A DNA stretch of 7,966 nucleotides from Caldifarciminota bacterium (GCA_023127905.1 JAGMEZ010000321.1:1-7966); one strand, 5' to 3'; counted from the stretch's first letter, positions 1 through 5,423 are shown. Notes: generated by a model from the sequence alone, not told the origin. A program made the numbers and translations.

Positions 1-14
1 GGCTGGAAGCCTCG
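1..14. repeat. Partial hairpin repeat cut by the window edge
   Basis: The first bases read GGCTGGAAGCCTCG. If the preceding bases outside the window are CGA, this would be the right half of a perfect CGAGGC-TGGAA-GCCTCG hairpin. A very similar string, CGAGGCTGGAAGTCCTCC, occurs at 2978-2995 inside the intergenic element between the CXXC gene and the Fe-S protein gene. A shared GGCTGGAAG core in two gene-free, GC-rich patches suggests a dispersed intergenic repeat. The left boundary cannot be seen. Confidence 0.35.
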
Positions 15-92
15 TCTATAACTTACAAGAAATTGAGTTCACAGAGGGGTGAGGGAAGGCAATGGTTCATAAGTTGTTGAATCTAAATAATC

Positions 93-122
93 CCTGCCTG
101 CGCTGAAGCTTCGGCAAGCAGG
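93..122. repeat. GC-rich intergenic palindrome
   Basis: CCTGCCTGC at 93-101 pairs with GCAAGCAGG at 114-122 with one mismatch. Between them lies the perfect 8-bp palindrome GAAGCTTC (105-112). The result is a nearly continuous hairpin that is GC-rich against an AT-rich background. It is not followed by a T tract, so it does not look like an intrinsic terminator. It resembles the short palindromic repeats (CTTCGGC cores) dispersed between genes in many uncultivated bacteria. The CTTCGGC string recurs at 3006-3012 in this window. The family assignment is inference. Confidence 0.5.
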
Positions 123-130
123 TCTGTGTG

Positions 131-169
131 CACTTCGTATTCACTCAGCACATGCTCTGTGGTGAAGTG
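131..169. repeat. Imperfect hairpin upstream of the DUF3795 gene
   Basis: CACTTC at 131-136 is the exact reverse complement of GAAGTG at 164-169. The interior can extend the stem imperfectly, with TCAC at 141-144 and AGCA/TGCT at 147-150 and 153-156. It lies about 35 nt before the start codon of the DUF3795 gene and directly follows the 93-122 palindrome, so 93-169 may be one composite repeat. A leader-RNA role cannot be excluded. No T tract follows. Confidence 0.3.
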
Positions 170-203
170 TTTCCCAGTACTGTTTATTTAATTAGGAGGA
201 GAA

Positions 204-563
204 GTGGAGAAAGAAAAAATGATTGCCTTTTGTGGTATTGTGTGTACAGATTGTCCCGCTTATATTGCAACTTTGAACAATGACGATGAATTACGAGAAG
301 AGACTGCAAAAAAGTGGTCATCAGAGGAGTATCCGATAAAAAAAGAAGATATTAACTGTGATGGGTGTCCCGTAGTTGGAAAACGAGTAATGGATTTTAT
401 TTTATCATGTAAGGTGAGAAAGTGCGGTCTGGAAAAGGGGGTTGAAAATTGTGCTTACTGTGATGAATATCACTGTGAAAAACTTGAAAAACAATGGGAA
501 CACCTGAATCTTCCTGAAGCAAAGAAATTGCTTGATGAGATAAGGAGCACGCTTAAATCGTAG
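204..563 (+). CDS. DUF3795 family cysteine-rich protein
   Basis: This is a 119-residue soluble protein with ten cysteines. The N-terminus carries C10-G-x-x-C14-x-x-C17 followed by PAYIAT, the hallmark of DUF3795. A central CDGC (C52, C55) and later cysteines at 69, 74, 83, 86 and 91 complete a likely metal-binding pattern. The C-terminal third is a charged helix. The family has no established reaction; zinc or Fe-S binding is inferred from the cysteine spacing. The start is uncertain. GTG at 204 lies four bases after AGGAGG (194-199). An ATG at 219, behind GGAG at 206-209, would give 114 residues and keep every cysteine. No signal peptide is visible. It stands alone, with palindromes on both sides, so the neighbours give no clue to its role. 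Confidence 0.85.
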   Translation: MEKEKMIAFCGIVCTDCPAYIATLNNDDELREETAKKWSSEEYPIKKEDINCDGCPVVGKRVMDFILSCKVRKCGLEKGVENCAYCDEYHCEKLEKQWEHLNLPEAKKLLDEIRSTLKS

Positions 564-648
564 AACAACAACTTTGTTCCCCCCTTTGCTAAAGAGGGAC
601 TTGTGGAAAAGAAGAAAGGAGGGAAGGTGTTTGTATTTCTTTGTTGTT
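564..648. repeat. Nested inverted repeats after the DUF3795 gene
   Basis: AACAACAA at 564-571 is the reverse complement of TTGTTGTT at 641-648. Inside these arms, TCCCCCCTTT at 578-587 matches the reverse complement of AAAGGAGGGA at 615-624 at nine of ten positions. The same C-rich arm can instead fold locally onto AAAGAGGG at 591-598 around a GCT loop. The element begins directly after the stop codon. There is no clean U tract, so it is a structured spacer or MITE-like remnant rather than a typical terminator. It may still protect the 3' end of the DUF3795 transcript. Confidence 0.35.
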
Positions 649-811
649 TGTTGGAGGATTACTATCATCCGCATTTATTACAAGTGGTGTAAATATGCTT
701 GTTGGGAATGTTTTAAGATTAGAAATGAGAATTAATAAAGCAATTGAAGGTCTGAAGAATCGAATGGACGAAATTAAGGTACAATTTATGAAGAAAAACG
801 GCTCTTCTTGA
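641..811 (+). CDS. Doubtful small membrane / coiled-coil ORF lacking a normal start
   Basis: An open frame reaches TGA at 809-811 and encodes a hydrophobic stretch of about 21 residues (LLFVGGLLSSAFITSGVNML) followed by a charged amphipathic helix (RLEMRINKAIEGLKNRMDEI) and a polar tail. This single membrane helix plus short coiled coil is a common layout for tiny bacterial membrane proteins. The frame contains TTG at 641 (56 residues) and ATG at 695 (38 residues, losing the membrane segment). A strong ribosome site, AAGGAGGG at 616-623, precedes it, but the nearest good start, GTG at 627, is in another frame. That suggests a one-base frameshift, an ATT start at 635, or a decaying gene. The family is not recognised. 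Confidence 0.3.
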   Translation: MLFVGGLLSSAFITSGVNMLVGNVLRLEMRINKAIEGLKNRMDEIKVQFMKKNGSS

Positions 812-861
812 AATGGTAAAAATAATATTAAGTTTTAAGTACTAAATAGGGAAGGAGAAGT

Positions 862-1572
862 ATGATGCTTCTTAGTGATATTAGAAAGGAATTAAAGGAG
901 AATGTTGACAAAGCATATAAAGAGAGTATTAAAAGGTTTTTTAAGGAAGATCAGGAGATAAACTTTCTTGGTGTAAGGACAGCAATTGTCAGAAAAATTT
1001 CAAAAAAGTACTTTTTGCAGATAAAAGACAAAAGCAAGAAAGAAATATTTGAACTTTGCGAGCAACTGCTGGAAAAGGAATACAGTGAAGAGCATGGAAT
1101 TGCGTTTGGATGGGCAGCGCGGCTCAAGGATAAATTCAAACCAACTGATTTCAAAATATTCAAGTCATGGTTGAAGAAATATGTAAATAACTGGGGACAC
1201 TGTGATGGTTTTTGTTCAGGTGTAATTGGACCTTTTGTATTTATGTTTCCTGAATTTATGGGGGAAGTTAAGGAATGGACTAAATCAAGGAATCGATGGT
1301 TTAGACGGGCATCAGCAGTACTTTTGATAAGTTTGCTCGAAGACAAAAAGTATCTTAAGGATGTTTTTGAGATTTCCGATTTGCTAATGATGGATCAGGA
1401 TGACCTTGTCCAGAAAGGATATGGTTGGTTACTAAAAGAAGCGAGCAATAAGTATCAAAAGGAAGTGTTTGGGTATGTTATGAAGAACAAGACGAAGATG
1501 CCACGTACGGCGCTGCGGTATGCAATTGAGAAAATGCCAAAGGATATGAGGAAGAAGGCGATGGCGAAGTGA
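862..1572 (+). CDS. DNA alkylation repair protein, AlkD-like
   Basis: This 236-residue all-helical HEAT-like repeat protein belongs to the AlkD/DNA_alkylation family. Such DNA glycosylases remove positively charged alkylated purines (3-methyladenine, 7-methylguanine) without flipping the base. Residues matching the AlkD active site are visible: W111 and D115 in NWGHCDG, arginines R148/R149 in RWFRRAS, and W189 in YGWLLKEAS. The spacing is almost the same as in Bacillus cereus AlkD (W109, D113, R148, W187). Length is normal for the family and no truncation is seen. GAAGGAG at 851-857 precedes two adjacent ATGs (862 and 865), and the second has better spacing. No signal peptide is present, so it is cytoplasmic. 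It appears to be a single-gene unit. Some family members repair crosslinks or lack activity, so the exact substrate is inference. Confidence 0.9.
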   Translation: MMLLSDIRKELKENVDKAYKESIKRFFKEDQEINFLGVRTAIVRKISKKYFLQIKDKSKKEIFELCEQLLEKEYSEEHGIAFGWAARLKDKFKPTDFKIFKSWLKKYVNNWGHCDGFCSGVIGPFVFMFPEFMGEVKEWTKSRNRWFRRASAVLLISLLEDKKYLKDVFEISDLLMMDQDDLVQKGYGWLLKEASNKYQKEVFGYVMKNKTKMPRTALRYAIEKMPKDMRKKAMAK

Positions 1573-1702
1573 TGAAGGGATGTATTATTTTGGATGTAAG
1601 ATTTAGGTTAAATCGAGAGAATAATTGTGTATTAATGGTATATTTATAGTTATTGATGGTAATTTGTTGAAAGAAGACAATAGAATATAGAATGAAGTGT
1701 TG

Positions 1703-1708
1703 TATAAT
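1703..1708 (+). promoter_or_regulatory. Possible -10 box upstream of the zinc-ribbon gene
   Basis: A perfect TATAAT lies 35 bases before the ATG at 1744, in the otherwise featureless AT-rich spacer 1573-1743. No convincing -35 hexamer sits 16-18 bases upstream; the nearest TTGAAA, at 1667-1672, is 30 bases away. In AT-rich DNA a lone TATAAT can arise by chance. Confidence 0.2.
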
Positions 1709-1743
1709 GATGGTAAAGAACAGTATCAAAGAATCGTAGAGAC

Positions 1744-1974
1744 ATGTTAACGGTAAAGTGCTCAAAGTGCAAAAGAAAGTTGTATAAGTATCTGAAGATT
1801 GGAAAGGGAAGGCTCTGGCATTGCTGGAGGGATAGGATCGTTGAGGATTATACGGTTCATGAGGGTGATAGAGTAATGTGCTCATGTGGTAATGAGATTG
1901 GAGTAAATAAAGGTAAATACATTAAGCTGAAACAGCATTCATTCACGTACAAAGGAAATATTACAAAAAAATGA
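1744..1974 (+). CDS. Small zinc-ribbon-like protein, function unknown
   Basis: This 76-residue basic protein has a CxxC near the N-terminus (C6, C9), a single C27 in the segment IGKGRLWHCWRDRI, and a CxCG knuckle (C46, C48). The two cysteine pairs about 37 residues apart look like a zinc ribbon. The IGKGR segment and the ending resemble a widespread family of uncharacterised small zinc-ribbon proteins. I recognise the look but know no established function. There is no signal peptide or membrane segment; lysine-rich stretches would allow nucleic acid binding, which is inference. The ribosome site before ATG 1744 is weak (GTAGAGAC), which lowers certainty about the start. The gene ends about 80 bases before the cytochrome gene, which has its own promoter box. 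Confidence 0.7.
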   Translation: MLTVKCSKCKRKLYKYLKIGKGRLWHCWRDRIVEDYTVHEGDRVMCSCGNEIGVNKGKYIKLKQHSFTYKGNITKK

Positions 1975-2004
1975 TAGGAATTAGAGATGGTTTATTTTTT
2001 TTGC

Positions 2005-2033
2005 TTGACAAAAGTACAAAAATACATTAGGTT
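2005..2033 (+). promoter_or_regulatory. Promoter of the cytochrome c gene
   Basis: A perfect -35 hexamer TTGACA lies at 2005-2010 within CTTGACAAAA, preceded by a T-rich run. The -10 is weak: TAGGTT at 2028-2033 gives 17-bp spacing, while TACATT at 2023-2028 fits the consensus better but is only 12 bp away. The same CTTGACAAAA core precedes the CXXC gene at 2744-2753. Transcription would start around 2040, just before the ribosome site GGAAGGAGG (2041-2049). Confidence 0.45.
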
Positions 2034-2056
2034 ACAGTCAGGAAGGAGGTGGAAAA

Positions 2057-2563
2057 ATGTTAAAGAATAAAAAATGGCTTTTTATTGTTATTGCTATATC
2101 AATATTTGTATTTATCCTTTTAAGTGCAGATGAAGAAGAGCCAAAACCTGAATATGTTGGCTATAAGAAATGTAAAACCTGTCATAAGGAAATATATAAA
2201 TCCTGGGAAGAAACAACACACGCGAAAAATTTTCAGGGAGTATTGGATTCAACCGGTCTTAAAGACGAAAGTTGTTTTCCATGTCACACAGTAGGATTTG
2301 GAGAACCAGGAGGATTTGTAGACACTACAGAAACACCAGATCTTATTGGTGTTCAATGTGAGAGTTGCCACGGTCCGGGAAGTTTATATAAGAAGTTCTC
2401 AATAATGAAAGACCATGAGAAATGTGTTGAAAATGGGCTTTATGAACAGACAGCAGAGGTTTGTACACGCTGTCATACAGAGGAGCAGAGTCCTGATTTT
2501 AACTATGAGGAAGCTGTGAAAGACATCAAGGGCATCCATGTGATACCGGAGAAAGATGAATAA
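2057..2563 (+). CDS. Tetraheme cytochrome c, cytochrome c554-like
   Basis: This 168-residue exported electron carrier has four c-type heme sites: C39-KT-C42-H43, C73-FP-C76-H77, C101-ES-C104-H105 and C136-TR-C139-H140. The segment YVGYKKCKTCHKEIYKSWEE and the following THAKNF are typical of the cytochrome c554 / multiheme family, where histidines such as H55 can serve as second axial ligands. Residues 7-22 form a hydrophobic segment, either an uncleaved anchor or a signal cleaved after LLSA; it is followed by an acidic stretch. The ribosome site GGAAGGAGG (2041-2049) is very strong with good spacing. The gene is monocistronic, between its own promoter box and terminator. Partners are unknown. 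The Fe-S membrane protein downstream suggests a role in periplasmic electron transfer, which is inference. Heme attachment needs a cytochrome c maturation system not seen here. Confidence 0.92.
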   Translation: MLKNKKWLFIVIAISIFVFILLSADEEEPKPEYVGYKKCKTCHKEIYKSWEETTHAKNFQGVLDSTGLKDESCFPCHTVGFGEPGGFVDTTETPDLIGVQCESCHGPGSLYKKFSIMKDHEKCVENGLYEQTAEVCTRCHTEEQSPDFNYEEAVKDIKGIHVIPEKDE

Positions 2564-2587
2564 AAATAGTTTGTTCTATAAGTAGTA

Positions 2588-2616
2588 GGGGGGACGGTTT
2601 TCATCCCCCCTTTTTT
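2588..2616 (+). terminator. Intrinsic terminator after the cytochrome gene
   Basis: GGGGGGA at 2588-2594 pairs perfectly with TCCCCCC at 2604-2610 around a nine-base loop, and TTTTTT follows immediately at 2611-2616. This is a textbook Rho-independent terminator, 25 bases after the cytochrome stop codon. It separates the cytochrome transcript from the CXXC / Fe-S pair. Confidence 0.92.
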
Positions 2617-2645
2617 ACATTTCACAACAATGTCAAAAAGATTTA

Positions 2646-2670
2646 GTTTCGGGAATTACATTCCCGAAAC
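2646..2670. repeat. Perfect 11-bp inverted repeat with a 3-nt loop
   Basis: GTTTCGGGAAT at 2646-2656 and ATTCCCGAAAC at 2660-2670 are exact reverse complements separated by TAC. It lies 30 bases after the terminator and 75 bases before the next -35 box. No T run follows on either strand, so it is probably not a terminator. It could be a dispersed palindromic repeat or an operator-like dyad. Confidence 0.6.
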
Positions 2671-2744
2671 ACCTTAAGGCAGGATGTCTTGCATGTTATG
2701 TATGCTTTGTGTGAAGTTGTGGTTCTTCCTGTGGTAGATTTTCC

Positions 2745-2771
2745 TTGACAAAAAGGTATTTTTAATTTAAT
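2745..2771 (+). promoter_or_regulatory. Promoter of the CXXC / Fe-S protein pair
   Basis: A perfect TTGACA at 2745-2750 is followed by TTTAAT at 2766-2771 (five of six matches, 15-bp spacer) or by TAATAA at 2768-2773 (17-bp spacer). The start codon of the small CXXC gene at 2782 falls only about 10 bases after the -10, and no Shine-Dalgarno sequence precedes it. The transcript may therefore be leaderless or nearly so. Confidence 0.5.
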
Positions 2772-2781
2772 AAATTACAAA

Positions 2782-2922
2782 ATGAAAAGGTATATAATAT
2801 TTGGGATTGGTTTTACAGTTTCGGGTTTTCTCATTTTGTATGGTTTGAAACTTCAGGATTTTCAAGAAGTTTTAAGAAATGCAGTATTACTCTGCTTGTC
2901 CTGTATCGGTATTGCAAATTGA
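2782..2922 (+). CDS. Small CXXC membrane protein, CD1871A family type
   Basis: This is a 46-residue protein that a 60-codon cutoff would miss. It has a basic start (MKR), one hydrophobic helix from about residue 4 to 20, a short linker with a polar helix, and a C-terminal segment LLCLSCIGIAN carrying C38-LS-C41. This layout (tiny protein, one membrane helix, CxxCIGI near the C-terminus) matches what is annotated as the CD1871A family of CXXC motif-containing proteins. Those are usually encoded next to a NapH-like 4Fe-4S protein, as here. Function is unknown; the CXXC could be a redox dithiol or contribute to an Fe-S centre. No Shine-Dalgarno precedes the ATG, while a TTGACA promoter lies just upstream. 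The adjacent partner gene supports it as a real gene. Confidence 0.75.
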   Translation: MKRYIIFGIGFTVSGFLILYGLKLQDFQEVLRNAVLLCLSCIGIAN

Positions 2923-2952
2923 TTGTTATTCATGATGTTTACAAGAAATAAA

Positions 2953-3057
2953 ACAGGTAAGGCATCCTGGTTCACTACGAGGCTGGAAGTCCTCCTTCGT
3001 TTGGACTTCGGCGGACAACAACCCGCAGAAGCCAAGGCGTAGGCGGGCCTCGCCTGT
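2953..3057. repeat. GC-rich MITE/REP-like element between the CXXC and Fe-S genes
   Basis: The element is bounded by imperfect inverted repeats: ACAGGTAAGGC at 2953-2963 and GCCTCGCCTGT at 3047-3057 pair at nine of eleven positions. Inside are two hairpins. GTCCTCC (2989-2995) pairs with GGCGGAC (3010-3016) with one mismatch. CCCGC (3022-3026) pairs with GCGGG (3043-3047), with an inner GCC/GGC pair. The block is markedly GC-richer than its surroundings and contains a GGCTGGAAG string also found at window position 1. No coding frame is convincing across it. It fills most of the 151-nt gap between two genes normally found close together, so it looks inserted. Mobility is inference. Confidence 0.55.
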
Positions 3058-3073
3058 TAATATTAACTGAGAT

Positions 3074-3931
3074 ATGAAAAGGGTAATTGTCCAGTTTTTA
3101 AGCGCCATTGGAGTAAACAGTTACTTTTATGCTTTAGTTAAAAAGGGAATTTACCAGGGAAACCTAAAAGGAATCCCATTCCCTGTTTTGAACTGTTACG
3201 CATGTCCTTTTGCCCGTTTTGCATGTCCTATTGGAATCTTACAGCATTATTCTGCAATAAGAGCAATTCCATATTATCTAATTGGTATCTTTGGAGTTAC
3301 TGGTTTTTCAGTGGGAAGAGCACCTTGTGGGTGGTTGTGTCCTTTTGGGTTCATCCAGGATCTTTTGTACAAAATCAGGACATTTAAGATAACTATTCCC
3401 CGTTTTTTTTCATACTTCAAGTTTGCTATCTTGGTTATTGTGGTGATTTTACTTCCTTACTTTACAGGTGAATCCTGGTTTTCAAAAGTTTGCCCTGTTG
3501 GTTTACTTGAGGGAGGAATCCCTATTATTGCCTGGAACCCACAGACTGGTGGTTTAGTAGGTCTCAGGCGTCTTCTCGGTTGGCTCTATTTCACTAAACT
3601 TGGGATACTAAGTATTATCATCGGGCTTTCTGTAATATCTAAGAGACCTTTCTGCAGAATCTTCTGCCCTCTTGGTGCAATACTTGCCCTTTTCAATAAG
3701 GTAAGTCTTTTGCAGGTTAATCTGAAAAAAGGTGATTATATCTGCGAAGATTGCAATATGTGCAGGGATGTCTGTCCTATGGACATTAAGATATATGAAA
3801 ATTTAACTGATGTAGACTGTATCCGTTGTGGCAGGTGTGTGCACATTTGTCCTGAAAATGCGCTCTACATCACTCCCTCATTCAGGAAATGTTCACTAAC
3901 AGAACCAGTTTCCTGTTCACCAGACAAATAA
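3074..3931 (+). CDS. Membrane 4Fe-4S protein, NapH/NosR-like
   Basis: This 285-residue polytopic inner-membrane protein probably passes electrons between membrane and soluble carriers. CxxxCP-type motifs lie near membrane segments: C41-YAC44 with C51-P, C85-GWL-C89-P, C140-P and C194-RIF-C198-P, as in the NapH/NosR/polyferredoxin family. The C-terminal domain has two classic ferredoxin clusters, C224-x2-C227-x2-C230-x3-C234-P and C249-x2-C252-x2-C255-x3-C259-P. Hydrophobic segments lie around residues 64-83, 113-131 and 170-190. The N-terminal NCYACP motif followed by CPIG is typical of the homologues paired with small CXXC proteins, and that gene lies just upstream. The start has no good ribosome site (only GAG at 3069-3071), possibly because a repeat element sits immediately before it. 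The physiological partner is unknown; the nearby tetraheme cytochrome is a candidate. Confidence 0.9.
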   Translation: MKRVIVQFLSAIGVNSYFYALVKKGIYQGNLKGIPFPVLNCYACPFARFACPIGILQHYSAIRAIPYYLIGIFGVTGFSVGRAPCGWLCPFGFIQDLLYKIRTFKITIPRFFSYFKFAILVIVVILLPYFTGESWFSKVCPVGLLEGGIPIIAWNPQTGGLVGLRRLLGWLYFTKLGILSIIIGLSVISKRPFCRIFCPLGAILALFNKVSLLQVNLKKGDYICEDCNMCRDVCPMDIKIYENLTDVDCIRCGRCVHICPENALYITPSFRKCSLTEPVSCSPDK

Positions 3932-3964
3932 AAGATATGATTTAGTGGTGTGTTACGAAGATAT

Positions 3965-3987
3965 CGGGATTAGGAAATCCCTCCTAC
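3965..3987 (-). repeat. REP-like palindrome with a GTAG head
   Basis: Read on the minus strand, the tetranucleotide GTAG (3987-3984) is followed by GA and then by the perfect hairpin GGGATT-TCCT-AATCCC (3981-3966). A GTAG head followed by a palindrome is the layout of repetitive extragenic palindromes mobilised by RAYT-type transposases. It lies in the 69-nt gap between two convergent genes, the usual place for REPs. No U tract follows on either strand, so terminator function is doubtful. The REP assignment is inference from one copy. Confidence 0.45.
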
Positions 3988-4000
3988 AATTGTGAAGAAA

Positions 4001-5401
4001 TTACGATTTCAGAAAGGCTCTATATGCTTTGAAGGTTTCGTAGAGGTCTGCTTTACTGCAAATCTCAAATGGTGAATGCATTCCAAGGAGTGCTGGACCA
4101 CAATCAACAGTTTCTATTCCGTACTGTGCGATATACTGCGAGACAGTGCCGCCTCCTCCTTCATCAACCTTACCAAGTTCTCCTGTTTGCCAGATTACTT
4201 TGTTCTTATTGAATAATCCCCGTATTTCACTAAGGAATTCTGCAGATGCATCGTTTGTTCCGTACTTGCCGCCTGCACCGGTATATTTTGTTAGAACGAC
4301 TCCATATCCGAGTTTTGCAGCATTTTTTTCTTCAAGAACATTTTGATAGTTAGGATTAATTGCAGCATTAACATCACCTGAAAGAGCTTTTGAACTGTTG
4401 AAGACATTCCTAATCTTGTCAAAGGTTGATGTTTTTTCTTTCCTCGAAATAATTTCTCTGATACAGTCAACAAGAAATTGTGATTGAGCACTGGTAGCAC
4501 CAACACTGCCTATCTCTTCTTTATCAACAAAAAGGGCAAGAGTGGAATGCTCAGGATTTTTTATCGCATTAATTGCAGAAAAGGATGTATAACCACATAT
4601 TCTATCATCCTGCCCGTATCCTCCTACCATACTTCTGTCAAATCCTACATCCCTTGCTGGCATTGCGGGAACAACTTCAATCTCAGCGCTGATAAAATCT
4701 GCTTCCTTTATCCCGTATTTATTGTATAGAATCTCCATAACAGCAAGTTTTACTCTTTCTTTCTCTTCATTGTCAGGAAAAGGAATGCTGCCTGCAAGAA
4801 GGGTTAATTTTTCTCCTTCAATTGCTTCTGATATTTTTTTCTGTGATTGTGTCTTTCGGTAAAGGTGGGGAAGAAGATCGGCAATAGTAAAAACGGTATC
4901 TTCCGGATTATCTCCAATATTTATTTTTATCTTTTTCCCATTCTCTTTTATAATAATTCCATGAAGGGATAAGGGTATTGCAGTCCACTGGTATTTTTTT
5001 ATTCCACCATAGTAATGTGTCCTGAAGAGAGCGAGCTCTATTTCCTCATAAAGTGGATTTGGTTTAAGGTCAAGTCTCGGCGAATCTATATGAGAAACTA
5101 CTATTCTTACGCCTTCTGATACTGGTTTGCTTCCAAGAATAGAAAGTGCGATGCTTGTATTTTGGTTTACCTTGTAAAATTTTTTACCTTTCTTTTTTGA
5201 ATCTACTTCAAAACCATTTCTTTCTGCATTGCTTCTCATCCACTCTACTGTTTCTCTTTCTGTTTTAACAAGACTCAGGAAATTTCTGAATCCGTTTCCA
5301 TATTCCAAAACCTTTTTTTTCTCTTTATCGGTATATATATCCCATGCGGGTTTTAGTTCTCGAATCAGCTTTTTCTTTAATGATTTAGTTTTCTTTTTCA
5401 T
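4001..5401 (-). CDS. apeA: M18 family zinc aminopeptidase (aminopeptidase I type)
   Basis: This 466-residue cytoplasmic metallo-aminopeptidase removes N-terminal residues from peptides using a two-metal centre. The M18 ligands are visible: H104 in SHIDSPRLDLKP, the aspartates of GQDDR (D265/D266), E295/E296 in DKEEIGS, D343 in SGDVNAA, and H442 near the C-terminus in GMHSPFEI. The HYYGG (129-133) and EIEVVPA (240-246) segments and the length near 465 fit the M18 aminopeptidase 1 (ApeA) branch of Clostridium and Thermotoga. It starts at ATG 5401 behind AAGGGG (5413-5408). It has no signal peptide. It sits 22 nt after the beta-barrel gene on the same strand, so it is probably the last gene of that operon. 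No clear terminator follows, only the REP-like palindrome. The gene symbol is by family resemblance. Confidence 0.93.
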   Translation of the reverse strand: MKKKTKSLKKKLIRELKPAWDIYTDKEKKKVLEYGNGFRNFLSLVKTERETVEWMRSNAERNGFEVDSKKKGKKFYKVNQNTSIALSILGSKPVSEGVRIVVSHIDSPRLDLKPNPLYEEIELALFRTHYYGGIKKYQWTAIPLSLHGIIIKENGKKIKINIGDNPEDTVFTIADLLPHLYRKTQSQKKISEAIEGEKLTLLAGSIPFPDNEEKERVKLAVMEILYNKYGIKEADFISAEIEVVPAMPARDVGFDRSMVGGYGQDDRICGYTSFSAINAIKNPEHSTLALFVDKEEIGSVGATSAQSQFLVDCIREIISRKEKTSTFDKIRNVFNSSKALSGDVNAAINPNYQNVLEEKNAAKLGYGVVLTKYTGAGGKYGTNDASAEFLSEIRGLFNKNKVIWQTGELGKVDEGGGGTVSQYIAQYGIETVDCGPALLGMHSPFEICSKADLYETFKAYRAFLKS

Positions 5402-5423
5402 TTAATTCCCCTTAATTTTTTAT

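Noticed and set aside
627..692. GTG-started peptide of 21 residues behind the AAGGAGGG site
   Set aside because: It is short, has no recognisable composition and ends early. The adjacent frame carries the protein-like sequence, so a separate peptide gene is not supported.
1478..1885. Minus-strand open frame of 135 residues
   Set aside because: It is antisense to the end of the AlkD-like gene and to the zinc-ribbon gene. Its composition is low-complexity (Ser/Thr/Phe-rich) and it has no domain signature, so it is a shadow frame.
2793..2798. TATAAT hexamer inside the small CXXC gene as a promoter
   Set aside because: It has no -35 box at suitable distance and arises from the Tyr-Ile-Ile codons. 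The TTGACA at 2745 with AT-rich -10 candidates upstream of the ATG is a better promoter.
2926..3108. Minus-strand open frame of 60 residues across the repeat element
   Set aside because: It runs through the palindromic element and into the Fe-S gene antisense. It has no ribosome site and no recognisable protein features.
3966..3981. Bidirectional terminator for the convergent genes
   Set aside because: The stem is perfect but no T tract follows on either strand, so it is reported as a REP-like palindrome instead.
4291..4506. Second minus-strand frame within the aminopeptidase gene
   Set aside because: It overlaps the intact M18 frame, which carries all metal ligands, so it is an out-of-frame shadow rather than a frameshift fragment.
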